Source: UBA6115 sp050953005
GTDB taxonomy: Bacteria; Bacillota; Clostridia; Christensenellales; Aristaeellaceae
Reading direction: 5' to 3'
DNA length: 64,000 nt
Assembly: GCA_050953005.1 (NCBI GenBank)
Contig: JBMNLV010000001.1
Location: forward strand, 248,001-312,000
Shown here piece after piece: positions 1-6,777 of the stretch. The position numbers and the translations under genes are program-made. The notes under the pieces were generated by a model, which was not told the DNA's origin, did not search any database, and worked only from the letters and a program-made list of their open reading frames with translations. The stretch's first letter is position 1. Each line of letters starts with the position of its first letter.

Positions 1-24
1 TGCGCCAAGCAGCTGACACTCCCC

Positions 25-408
25 ATGTCCGTAACAAAGTACGCCCACCTCTTTGACATGAAGGACAGCGGCGATGACTTCTACTTTGACAATGTGACAG
101 CCTATGTCCGGAAGGTCATGGCGGACATTGAGAAGCTTGACTTTGACAATCGGCTCAAGCGGGAAATCCGTCTTACGGCATGGCTGATCGAGCTGGGCAG
201 TGAAGTGTGCAAAGTAAAACTGCATCCTGCTGAATCCCTGGATCAGGTGGATGAGCTGGTCATGCTGATTGACCGCATCCTTCCTGAGCACATCGAAATC
301 TGGAATTACCGCAACTTTGAAACGGGTATTGCCCGCTTCCTCAATCATCTTCTCGCCCGCCGCAACGAGCTGTTAGCGCTTAAAGAGCAATCAACAGGTT
401 TATATTGA
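25..408 (+). CDS. hypothetical protein, possibly the C-terminal part of a longer protein
   Basis: I do not recognise the family. The product is 127 residues, acidic, probably mostly helical, with no signal peptide or membrane segment. The reading frame is open back to the window edge, and no Shine-Dalgarno sequence precedes the ATG at 25. The true start may therefore lie outside the window. It converges on the isomerase gene, with about 55 bases between the two stops. No function is proposed. Confidence 0.5.
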   Translation: MSVTKYAHLFDMKDSGDDFYFDNVTAYVRKVMADIEKLDFDNRLKREIRLTAWLIELGSEVCKVKLHPAESLDQVDELVMLIDRILPEHIEIWNYRNFETGIARFLNHLLARRNELLALKEQSTGLY

Positions 409-462
409 TTCCAATCCTTATTGCATCAGCAGAAATTTATCTTTCTTCCTTTCAGATAACTT

Positions 463-1347
463 CTACCTCACGTTTTTCCGCAGCCATTCGACATCTTCCC
501 TTAGGCACTTGTCGGGCTCATCATAAAAGCCTTCACGCTCCACAATCCAGAAGGCCTCAAAATCCTGCTCGTCCAGGGCTTTTTTGATCTCAATCCAGTT
601 GAGGTTCGATTCTTTTGCGCCCATCCGGCACTGGTTGCTCATCTTGTCCTTGCCGGCTTCCAAAAAGGCGTTGAACTGCTCCAGCATTTTCTGCCGCTCC
701 TGAAGCGGAAGCGCTTTGGCGTTCGCGAAGGCCGCCTGGTAGGCCGGTTTCTCATCATACCGGGAAGCGGGCTTTTCGCCCGGTCCGTTCACCTTGTCGT
801 TCTCCTTGACATGGATGGACAGGATGCGGTTTTTGTACTTGCGGATGAAATAGGGCGGGTACATGCCTGCGTTCATCGCCCAGCCGCAATCCAGCTGCAG
901 GTAAAACTTGCTGCCGTTCTCCACCAGATGCTCCAGAAGCGCTTTGCCCTCATCGACATAGAATTCCTGGCTGTGGTTGTGGTAGCCGACCTTGATGCCG
1001 TAAGGGGCGGCCATCTCCGCCATCTCATCCAGCTGTTGCGCGACCTCTATGGCTTCTTTCTTGCTGTTAAAGGGCGTTCCTGCCCAGATGACAGCCTTGC
1101 CGCCGATGGCAGCCAGTTTTTTCACTATGTTCTCGCTGGGCTCCGCGTGCACGGAAATCACTGACAGCCCGGTCTCCTGAAGCCATTGTTTGATATCCTC
1201 CGCGCTTTCAGAAAGCTCAACGGGCAGCAGCTCTACGCAGTCAAAGCCCAGGCTTTTTGCCTGCGCCAGCTTTTCCGGGAGCGTTGGCCCCAAACCAAGA
1301 TAGCTGGCAACGCCGCCAAAAGAATAGGTGCCGATTCCGATTTTCAT
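463..1347 (-). CDS. sugar phosphate isomerase/epimerase (TIM barrel, AP endonuclease 2-like)
   Basis: The 294-residue protein has the family pattern: an opening GIGTYSF beta strand, a VELLPVELSES segment, YHNHSQEF near residue 125 (metal and substrate ligands), LQLDCGW near 153, a SIHVKE strand near 178, and a late VEREGF motif carrying the last glutamate ligand. Known relatives isomerise or epimerise ketoses or sugar phosphates, or act with inositol and sugar oxidoreductases; the substrate cannot be read from sequence. The start follows AAGGAG at 7-base spacing. No sugar transporter or dehydrogenase lies beside it. The adjacent ABC remnant resembles peptide-transporter ATPases, so the context gives no substrate clue. 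Confidence 0.85.
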   Translation of the reverse strand: MKIGIGTYSFGGVASYLGLGPTLPEKLAQAKSLGFDCVELLPVELSESAEDIKQWLQETGLSVISVHAEPSENIVKKLAAIGGKAVIWAGTPFNSKKEAIEVAQQLDEMAEMAAPYGIKVGYHNHSQEFYVDEGKALLEHLVENGSKFYLQLDCGWAMNAGMYPPYFIRKYKNRILSIHVKENDKVNGPGEKPASRYDEKPAYQAAFANAKALPLQERQKMLEQFNAFLEAGKDKMSNQCRMGAKESNLNWIEIKKALDEQDFEAFWIVEREGFYDEPDKCLREDVEWLRKNVR

Positions 1348-1518
1348 GGGTTTTCTCCTTTTATTTGTATTTATTGGTGAAGGCGCGTCTCAAACGGACT
1401 TATTGAAGGGTTTCACATGCCCGGCTGCCGGACCGGTTATTGGTTCTCCAAGCGCCGGGGATGATTTCTTCATCATTTTACCCAAGGGAAACTCCCTGCC
1501 CGTCATAGAAGCGGGTAT

Positions 1519-1737
1519 TCAGGCCAGCTCCAGATCCCACTCCTCCCTGAGCTTGGGCACGTCGCTGACCAGGCGCCTGGTGTAAGGATGCTGAGGGTTA
1601 ATAATAACCTCGCTCACTTCGCCCCGTTCCACCGTTTCGCCGTTTTCCATGATGTAGAGCGTGTCGGACACATAATAGGCCAGCCCCAGGTCATCCTCTC
1701 CTTTTCTTAGAATATCAATCCGGGTCGGAGAATTCAA
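1519..1737 (-). pseudogene. C-terminal remnant of an oligopeptide/dipeptide ABC transporter ATPase
   Basis: About 60 residues match the end of OppF/DppD-type ATPases: a DLGLAYYVSD stretch after the H-loop, then YIMENGETVERG, then the oligopeptide signature HPYTRRLVSDVPKL. Walker A, Walker B and the ABC signature are absent. The piece TRIDILRKG seems joined to DLGLAYY with the intervening H-loop strand lost. The reading frame overlaps the end of the truncated phage scaffold gene, so the junction at about 1735-1763 records a recombination or deletion. It is almost certainly not functional as an ATPase. Confidence 0.75.
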
Positions 1738-2182
1738 GAGCGGCGCAACGCCGCTGTATAAACTGTTGTTGACAGGCGTCAGCGTCTGTGTAGTTCAGCG
1801 TGTCAATCAGGCCGGCGGGCAGGCCCTTCTCAGCCAGTGTGGTCGCGGCCTGCGCCTTCAGCTCGCGCAGGGTCAGCGCAGCCTCGCGGTCAGCCAGGTC
1901 CTTCTCGCGCTTCTCGCGCTCGTGCTGCGCCTTCTGGTCAGCGTTCATCTTGGCCAGCCGCTCAGCCTCGGTCTTCGCGGCCTCAACCGCCGCGTCCTGT
2001 TCGGTCTGCCACTTGGCTTTCGCGGTTTCAAGCGCCTTGGTGACGCGCCGGTCAAACTCCGACTGGTAATCCTTGTTCTTGAGCAGATCGTCAAAGGTCT
2101 GCGGGGTGTCCGCTCCCTTGTCTCCGTCAGCCGGAGGGTCAGCGAATAGTTGCAGGTTCAGGGGTAAAAGGTTCTTATTCAT
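1715..2182 (-). pseudogene. truncated phage scaffold protein (DUF4355/minor structural GP20-like)
   Basis: The N-terminus (MNKNLLPLNLQLFADPP) is typical of Gram-positive phage scaffold proteins. The centre is a long charged coiled coil rich in Lys, Glu and Ala, and LPAGLIDTLNYTDADAC near residue 120 matches the family's conserved region before the tail. After that the protein changes to an unrelated tail that reads into the ABC ATPase remnant. The usual C-terminal 20-60 residues are therefore missing. The start follows AAGGAG. Capsid, portal and terminase genes are not in the window, so this is a decayed prophage fragment. Confidence 0.7.
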
Positions 2183-2235
2183 GTGTTTTCTCCTTGCCCA
2201 GGCCGTTCATGCCAGCCCGTTCATTTTTTGTATGC

Positions 2236-2259
2236 AAAAGCCGCCTTGTTACGGGCGGC
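2236..2259 (-). terminator. Rho-independent terminator after the phage small genes (proximal to scaffold)
   Basis: On the minus strand a 6-bp GC stem (GCCGCC/GGCGGC) with an 8-base loop is followed by TTTT. It lies between the small genes and the truncated scaffold gene and is the second of two adjacent terminators. Confidence 0.6.
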
Positions 2260-2271
2260 CGGTTGCCAATC

Positions 2272-2296
2272 AAAAAGCACCGGCTTGCGCGGGTGC
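2272..2296 (-). terminator. Rho-independent terminator directly after the small phage genes
   Basis: On the minus strand a GCACC/GGTGC stem with a GC-rich loop is followed by five T residues. It sits 26 bases after the stop of the 80-residue gene. Two terminators in a row inside a head operon suggest the head-toxin and small genes form their own transcription unit. Confidence 0.7.
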
Positions 2297-2321
2297 TTGG
2301 GTGTGGGGTTCGTTACGCCTG

Positions 2322-2564
2322 TTATCCGCAGGCTATCATACGCCGATTCGGAAGGTTTTCCTCGACAACATAGCTAATAAATTTCCCGGTCGCTCTGTTT
2401 TGCGCCCATTTGCTATCTGCATCGTAACTGCATGGTTTAGTCAATACGACTTCTTTTGTGTTTTCATCGTACTCAACTATTCCATCTAAAGAGCGGTCTT
2501 CACAGGAATAGGCATAGCGATATAGGCTTCCGATTTTTTCCAGCAGTTCAAACAGCCACCACAT
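2322..2564 (-). CDS. small hypothetical protein, possible second immunity-type protein
   Basis: This 80-residue protein begins MWWLFELLEKIG and has no membrane segment. The start is supported by AGGAG at 8-base spacing. I recognise no family. It follows the 68-residue gene after 58 bases and is closed off by two terminators. Its composition is more AT-rich than the head gene. Small AT-rich genes just after a toxin-tailed phage or polymorphic-toxin gene are often immunity genes. That role is an inference from position only. Confidence 0.55.
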   Translation of the reverse strand: MWWLFELLEKIGSLYRYAYSCEDRSLDGIVEYDENTKEVVLTKPCSYDADSKWAQNRATGKFISYVVEENLPNRRMIACG

Positions 2565-2622
2565 AATGTCTACTCCTTTCGTTTATTCAGCTCTGCCCAA
2601 TTATGCTTTCCGTTCGTTTTGC

Positions 2623-2829
2623 TTATTTATCGTTCTGATAGAACAACGCGTCATAAAGTCGCTCAATTTCACGGCTACGGTCTGTTGGGTTGTCGTTGCT
2701 ATCAAAGGCTGCTGTTATTTCCATTGCCAATTCGTCTAACATATCAGTAAAAGAGCCTGTTCTTAAAATTTCTTTATAGTTTGGCAGGTGTTTTTTTAAC
2801 TGTGTTTTTTGTTCTTCGGTAATGATCAT
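2623..2829 (-). CDS. small hypothetical protein, candidate immunity protein for the head-protein toxin domain
   Basis: This 68-residue acidic helical protein starts 9 bases after the stop of the minor head gene, with a GGGGGAG ribosome site 3 bases before the ATG. Such tight coupling suggests co-expression with the head protein. Its size, acidity and position match the usual layout of an immunity protein directly behind a C-terminal nuclease toxin. I see no recognisable family motif, so the function is inferred from context. Confidence 0.6.
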   Translation of the reverse strand: MIITEEQKTQLKKHLPNYKEILRTGSFTDMLDELAMEITAAFDSNDNPTDRSREIERLYDALFYQNDK

Positions 2830-2838
2830 ATTCTCCCC

Positions 2839-4188
2839 CTATCTTGGATTTAACTGGATTAACCAGCCTGTAGCAGGATTAATCGTTACACCGCATTTAT
2901 CCCCCTTGTAATACCTGCTTATTGTTCCATCGGGGTTTGTTCTCTCGTTGAAATTGGTCGAAGTGACCAAAGTTTCTTTGGCTAATGCGATATCGACGCC
3001 CTTACGCACCTTTCCTTCTTTGTCCTTGTAAGTGCCAATTACGCGGTCAATAAAATGCGTTTTAAAACCCTTAATCTCCACGCCATCAGATGTAGCAACA
3101 CCAACAAGAGATTTTGTCACTGTTTCAGCCACGCTTTGGTAGTGCGCGAACCCTGTCAAGGTCGACAGATCGCCTTTTCGCACGCCGCCCACATAGCCTT
3201 TCAACAGCCGCCACTTCTCAGGCTCATTATACTTGATGCTCTGGAAGCCGGCAAGGCTTTTGGGCAGCTCCTTTTTGCCAATAACTGCTGCGTAATCCTG
3301 ATACTGCTTCATGTCCCGGCTCCTGTTCAGCAGCATCCTGCGTCCTTGCTCCACGGTGGCTGTGCCGTGCTTGTCCTGCATGGTCTTTAGCCATTCCTGA
3401 TATGTCATGGTGCGCGGCACTTTCATCTCCTCGCCCGTCACCGGGTCGCGCGCCCAGCGCTGCATGCGCTCCCGGCTGATGCCGTCGATCACAGGCTCCA
3501 CGGATGAGCGGCACCACGGATGCAGAGGCGGATAATTCACGCCCACCTCTTTCTCGCTCAGCAGGTACTCCTGCCCGTCCTTCTCCTGGCACATCCGGCT
3601 TGTGCGCCCATCCAGCACCGCCATATACCTGTAGCGCTCAATGCCCGCGTCCGCGTATGCCTCTGCGGTCGCCTGGTTGCTGATGTAGTTGGTCTCGGTC
3701 CGCAGCAACCGATTGGCCGCGAACCTTGAGCCGTTGGCCTCCCCCATCAGCGCGTCAAAGGTCTGCCTGCTGGTCTTGCCCTGCATGATGACCTCGGTCA
3801 GCGCCTGGCTCAGGTTCCGGGCGGTCACGTTGGCGTTCGCCCACACCCGCTGTGAGAAATGCTTGCCGCTCCAGTTGTAGCGCAGGATCTGGTTAAGCCT
3901 CCTGTTATCCACGCCGGTAAAGCCGAAACCCAGGCCGGTATACTGCTGGATGTCGAACATCGTGCGCTGGTAGCCCTCGAACAGCACGTCACGCATGTGC
4001 ACCTGTCCCACTGTCCTCTCGACATCGGCGGCCTGCACAGCGTTAACCCTGGCGCTCTCGCGGATCGCCTGAATGCGGTTGATCCGGGCCGCGTACGCCG
4101 GCGCTGACAGCCGGGCCTCAAGGGATAGCCTCGCCCGCTTGTCGGTGATCGTAGCCAGCCGCCCCCGAAGGTCGTCCAGCACGCTCAT
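2839..4188 (-). CDS. phage minor head protein (SPP1 gp7/Mu gpF family) with C-terminal BECR-type nuclease-toxin-like domain
   Basis: The protein has 449 residues. Residues about 60-235 form the gp7/Mu F head-morphogenesis domain. Its signature is visible as DGRTSRMC at 193-200, followed by PPLHPWCRSS at 220-229 (metal-ligating Cys/His set). The last 80 residues (about 370-449) resemble the phage-associated Barnase/EndoU/ColicinE5/RelE-like toxin tails. They contain a HFIDR motif with H378 and R382, a central helix of the GVDIAL type, and a SRYYKGD...VTINPATGWLIQL ending. Such tails occur on phage head proteins and are thought to be nucleases injected or exposed at infection. Two small genes follow closely. 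Portal and terminase genes expected upstream are gone. The start follows no clear ribosome site, because the upstream region was rearranged. Confidence 0.8.
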   Translation of the reverse strand: MSVLDDLRGRLATITDKRARLSLEARLSAPAYAARINRIQAIRESARVNAVQAADVERTVGQVHMRDVLFEGYQRTMFDIQQYTGLGFGFTGVDNRRLNQILRYNWSGKHFSQRVWANANVTARNLSQALTEVIMQGKTSRQTFDALMGEANGSRFAANRLLRTETNYISNQATAEAYADAGIERYRYMAVLDGRTSRMCQEKDGQEYLLSEKEVGVNYPPLHPWCRSSVEPVIDGISRERMQRWARDPVTGEEMKVPRTMTYQEWLKTMQDKHGTATVEQGRRMLLNRSRDMKQYQDYAAVIGKKELPKSLAGFQSIKYNEPEKWRLLKGYVGGVRKGDLSTLTGFAHYQSVAETVTKSLVGVATSDGVEIKGFKTHFIDRVIGTYKDKEGKVRKGVDIALAKETLVTSTNFNERTNPDGTISRYYKGDKCGVTINPATGWLIQLNPR

Positions 4189-4237
4189 TGGCGCGGGTTG
4201 TTTCAGCAGTTTCGCTACCTTGCGTGAAAGGCCGGGA

Positions 4238-4333
4238 CTATCCTTTCGCTTTCACGACCCGCGCCACTACTACGCGTCCCTGCTGCTACGGTTGCCAGAC
4301 CGGCTCGATTGTAGCAAAGGAGGTTTCTGGTAG
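4238..4333 (+). pseudogene. fragment of a tyrosine recombinase (phage integrase)
   Basis: A short stretch in one forward frame reads LSFRFHDPRHYYASLLL, which matches the integrase HxLRHxxASxLL box around the third catalytic residues (His, Arg). The conserved Leu before Arg is replaced by Pro, and nothing before or after continues the family. Only about 17 residues are recognisable, so this is a relic. Its place between the head gene and the tRNA pair fits a prophage once integrated near a tRNA end. Confidence 0.45.
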
Positions 4334-4350
4334 CTAAAGCTTTTTTATTC

Positions 4351-4367
4351 CACCAGCTCTGCTGGTG
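4351..4367. repeat. perfect 7-bp-arm inverted repeat downstream of the tRNA operon
   Basis: CACCAGC and GCTGGTG flank a 3-base spacer. There is no T-run on either side, so a terminator is unlikely. It lies between the integrase relic and the tRNA terminator and could be a leftover of an attachment or recombination site. Confidence 0.3.
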
Positions 4368-4392
4368 AATTCTATGGGCTGAAGCGCACAAC

Positions 4393-4420
4393 AGAAAAAA
4401 CGCTGATCACATCAGCGTTT
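4393..4420 (-). terminator. Rho-independent terminator of the tRNA-Gln/tRNA-Glu operon
   Basis: On the minus strand AACGCTGA and TCAGCGTT pair around a short loop and are followed by a run of T. It begins 7 bases after the encoded CCA of tRNA-Glu. Confidence 0.85.
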
Positions 4421-4426
4421 GTTGAC

Positions 4427-4502
4427 TGGCACCCCCAACGGGATTCGAACCCGTGTTGCCGCCTTGAGAGGGCGGTGTCCTAGGCCACTAGACCATGGGG
4501 GC
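4427..4502 (-). tRNA. tRNA-Glu (anticodon CTC)
   Basis: All arms fold. The acceptor GCCCCCA pairs with TGGGGGT (first pair G-U). The anticodon stem CCGCC/GGCGG encloses loop CTCTCAA with anticodon CTC, and the T arm GGGTTCGAATCCC is standard. CCA is encoded. It directly abuts tRNA-Gln with no spacer, so both must be cut from one transcript. Confidence 0.95.
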
Positions 4503-4576
4503 TGGCTGGGGAACTAGGATTTGAACCTAGACTATACGAGTCAGAGTCGTAGGTGCTGCCGTTACACCATTCCCCA
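4503..4576 (-). tRNA. tRNA-Gln (anticodon CTG)
   Basis: The acceptor TGGGGAA pairs with TTCCCCA. The anticodon stem TACGA/TCGTA encloses loop CTCTGAC with anticodon CTG. The T-loop is GTTCAAATC and CCA is encoded. It is first in the leftward tRNA operon, about 20 bases after a consensus promoter. Confidence 0.95.
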
Positions 4577-4595
4577 ACGCGACAGCGCAAAGGTG

Positions 4596-4624
4596 ATTAT
4601 AAAGATAGGTGCCTGCCTTGTCAA
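4596..4624 (-). promoter_or_regulatory. perfect sigma-A promoter of the tRNA operon
   Basis: On the minus strand TTGACA (4624-4619) and TATAAT (4601-4596) are separated by exactly 17 bases. Both hexamers match consensus fully, as expected for a stable RNA promoter. tRNA-Gln starts 19 bases after the -10 box. Confidence 0.92.
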
Positions 4625-4635
4625 GGGCTAATTAA

Positions 4636-4675
4636 GGACTTAGGGGGACTTAGGGGGACTTAGGGGGACTTTGGG
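4636..4675 (+). repeat. four tandem copies of a 10-bp G-rich unit
   Basis: Three exact copies of GGACTTAGGG are followed by one copy with A changed to T. The plus strand then reads five runs of four or more G, including GGGG at 4672-4675 region and one after it. This could form a G-quadruplex. It lies 12 bases upstream of the tRNA promoter -35 box and just after the Pr6Pr-like gene stop on the minus strand. Confidence 0.85.
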
Positions 4676-4694
4676 GTCCGGGGAAGAAAGGTGA

Positions 4695-5420
4695 TCAAGT
4701 AAGCTGCGTTTCGCTCAGGCTTCGCGCTGTCAGATCGCGCAAGCCCAGCAGCACCTTGCCAAGCAGCAGCTGCAAGCCCAGCAAAATCAGAAACCACCAA
4801 AAAACCCCCAGGTTGCCGCCGCCGGCGGCAAACCATCCATAGGTCTTATAGTCCAAAAAAACGTAGGGCGCATAACCGCCATGCATACGCACGCCTGACT
4901 GTGTCAGACATATGGAGAACAAAAAATATGTAAGGGGAAGCAGCAATCCCCACGCACAGCGGGGCCGCGGATGCGGCGGGCTGTCCGGGAACAGCACAAA
5001 ATCCAGACAGGCCAGCAGGGGCACCAGGTAATGCACCAGCAGGTTGTCCGGGCTCAATAGATAGTCCGCGCTAAGCAGGGGCAAGAGTAACAGCGTAAAG
5101 GCCGCGAAGGTCAGCAGGATGCCGGCGGACAGCGCCATGCGCGCAGCTGCCAGCCAGGGGGGCAGCTGCCTGTCCGGCGCGCGCCATACCCGGATAAGCA
5201 GCACGGCCATCAGCGCGATGACAAACAGATTGCTGATATTGGTATAGTACAAAAAATGCGTGCCGGACATAAAATTGGAACGGGACAAACCCAACACCTG
5301 ACCCACGATGCCCAGAATCATCACCAGGGCCTTGAGCAGCGCGGAGCGTTCCGCGCGGCCGCCGGGCACACGGCGCTTTTGATGATTCATGCGCCCGGAG
5401 GCCTGCTCACCGCCAGGCAC
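4695..5420 (-). CDS. Pr6Pr/FAR-17a-like integral membrane protein
   Basis: The 241-residue protein has about six hydrophobic segments. It also has family-like motifs: FLYYTNISNLF after the first helix, LVHYLVPLLACLDFVLFP in the middle, and YVFLDYKTYGW before the last helix. These Tyr/His/Asp positions are typical of Pr6Pr family membrane proteins, whose biochemical role is mostly unknown. The GTG start overlaps the gdhA stop as TAGTG, suggesting coupled translation. An alternative ATG lies at 5390. It is the last gene of the leftward operon from the acetyltransferase through murF-like, ddl-like and gdhA. Confidence 0.65.
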   Translation of the reverse strand: MPGGEQASGRMNHQKRRVPGGRAERSALLKALVMILGIVGQVLGLSRSNFMSGTHFLYYTNISNLFVIALMAVLLIRVWRAPDRQLPPWLAAARMALSAGILLTFAAFTLLLLPLLSADYLLSPDNLLVHYLVPLLACLDFVLFPDSPPHPRPRCAWGLLLPLTYFLFSICLTQSGVRMHGGYAPYVFLDYKTYGWFAAGGGNLGVFWWFLILLGLQLLLGKVLLGLRDLTARSLSETQLT

Positions 5421-6757
5421 TACACCACTCCCTGCGCCATCATGGCTTCAGCCACCTTCAGAAAGCCCGCGATGTTGGCGCCGGCCACATAGTCCCCTGG
5501 CCGGGCATAGCGCGCCGCTGTCTGGCTGATCTTTTCAAAGATACGCTCCATGATATCCTTGAGCTGCCTGTCCACCTCCTCAAAGGTCCAGTTCAGCCGC
5601 ATGGCGTTTTGGCTCATCTCCAGCGCGCTGACCGCGACGCCGCCGGCATTGGCCGCCTTGCCGGAGGCAAACAGCACGCCATGGTTTTGGAAAAACGCGG
5701 TAGCCTCCAGCGTAGCGGGCATATTGGCCCCCTCGGCCACCGCTTTGACACCGCCCTTGACCAAAGCCTTGGCGCTATCCAAATCCAGCTCATTCTGCGT
5801 CGCGCAGGGCAGGGCCAGATCACACTGGTGCTGCCAAATACCGGCGGCGCTCTCCCGGTAAACGCCGCTTCCGGCACGCTGCGGATAATCGCTGATGCGT
5901 CCGCGCTCCTGCAGCTTGATTTGCTTTACTACTTCCAGCTGAATGCCGTCGCTGTCGTAGACGCTGCCGTCGGAATCGCTCATGGCAATGACCTGCGCGT
6001 CCATCTGCATGGCTTTTTCAGCCGCGTAGATCGCCACATTGCCGGATCCGGAAACAACGACGCGCATACCGGCGATGTCCAGCCCATTCTGCTTGAGCAT
6101 GGCGTCCACCAGATAGAGAAGGCCGTAGCCTGTGGCCTGGGTACGGCCGCTGGAACCGCCAAAGGAAAGCCCTTTGCCGGTATAGGTACCGTCATACAGA
6201 CCGGTCAGGCGCTTGTATTGGCCATACATATACCCGACCTCGCGCGCGCCCACGCCGATGTCCCCGGCCGGCACATCAACACTGGCGCCGATATGGCGGT
6301 ACAGCTCGTTCATCAGGCTTTGGCAAAAGCGCATCACCTCGCCATCGGACTTGCCCTTGGGATCAAAATCGCTGCCGCCCTTGCCCCCGCCGATGGGCAG
6401 CCCGGTCAAGCTGTTTTTGAGGGTCTGCTCCAGCGCCAGGAATTTTAGAATGCTCAGGTTGACGCTGGGGTGGAAGCGGATTCCTCCCTTGTAAGGCCCG
6501 ATGGCGGAGGAAAACTGCACCCGGTAGGCCCGGTTCACCCGGGGTTTGCCCTGATCATCCAACCAAGGCACGCGGAAGATGATGACGCGCTCAGGCTCGA
6601 CAAAGCGTTCCAGCAATCCTGCCTGCTCATACTCGGGGTGCTGGTCGAACACGCTTGACAGGCTGGGCAGCATTTCCTGGGCAGCCTGGAGAAACTCGCG
6701 CTCATGAGCGTAGCGCGCCTTGACTTCTTCCAACACACGGCTGACATATGGATTCAT
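5420..6757 (-). CDS. gdhA: NADP-type glutamate dehydrogenase (hexameric)
   Basis: The enzyme makes glutamate from 2-oxoglutarate and ammonia. At 445 residues it matches the small hexameric class (E. coli 447). GGIRFHP is at 91-97, and GGGKGG with the catalytic lysine is near residue 126, followed by SDFDPKGKS. VPAGDIGVGAREVGYMYGQY (written here in parts) and a dinucleotide fold at VVVSGSGNVA follow. ATG at 6757 follows AGGAG at good spacing; an upstream in-frame extension has no such site. It starts 20 bases after the ddl-like stop and is translationally coupled to the membrane protein behind it. Its place beside wall-precursor ligases links nitrogen assimilation and wall synthesis only by operon position. 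Confidence 0.95.
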   Translation of the reverse strand: MNPYVSRVLEEVKARYAHEREFLQAAQEMLPSLSSVFDQHPEYEQAGLLERFVEPERVIIFRVPWLDDQGKPRVNRAYRVQFSSAIGPYKGGIRFHPSVNLSILKFLALEQTLKNSLTGLPIGGGKGGSDFDPKGKSDGEVMRFCQSLMNELYRHIGASVDVPAGDIGVGAREVGYMYGQYKRLTGLYDGTYTGKGLSFGGSSGRTQATGYGLLYLVDAMLKQNGLDIAGMRVVVSGSGNVAIYAAEKAMQMDAQVIAMSDSDGSVYDSDGIQLEVVKQIKLQERGRISDYPQRAGSGVYRESAAGIWQHQCDLALPCATQNELDLDSAKALVKGGVKAVAEGANMPATLEATAFFQNHGVLFASGKAANAGGVAVSALEMSQNAMRLNWTFEEVDRQLKDIMERIFEKISQTAARYARPGDYVAGANIAGFLKVAEAMMAQGVV

Positions 6758-6777
6758 TGATTTTTTCTCCTGAAAAA

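Noticed and set aside
811..1164. Open frame opposite the isomerase gene
   Set aside because: It is the antisense shadow of a well-conserved TIM-barrel protein and has no ribosome site.
5609..6448. 279-residue open frame opposite gdhA
   Set aside because: It lies entirely antisense to gdhA, whose motifs are complete; GC-rich coding sequence often leaves such long open frames.
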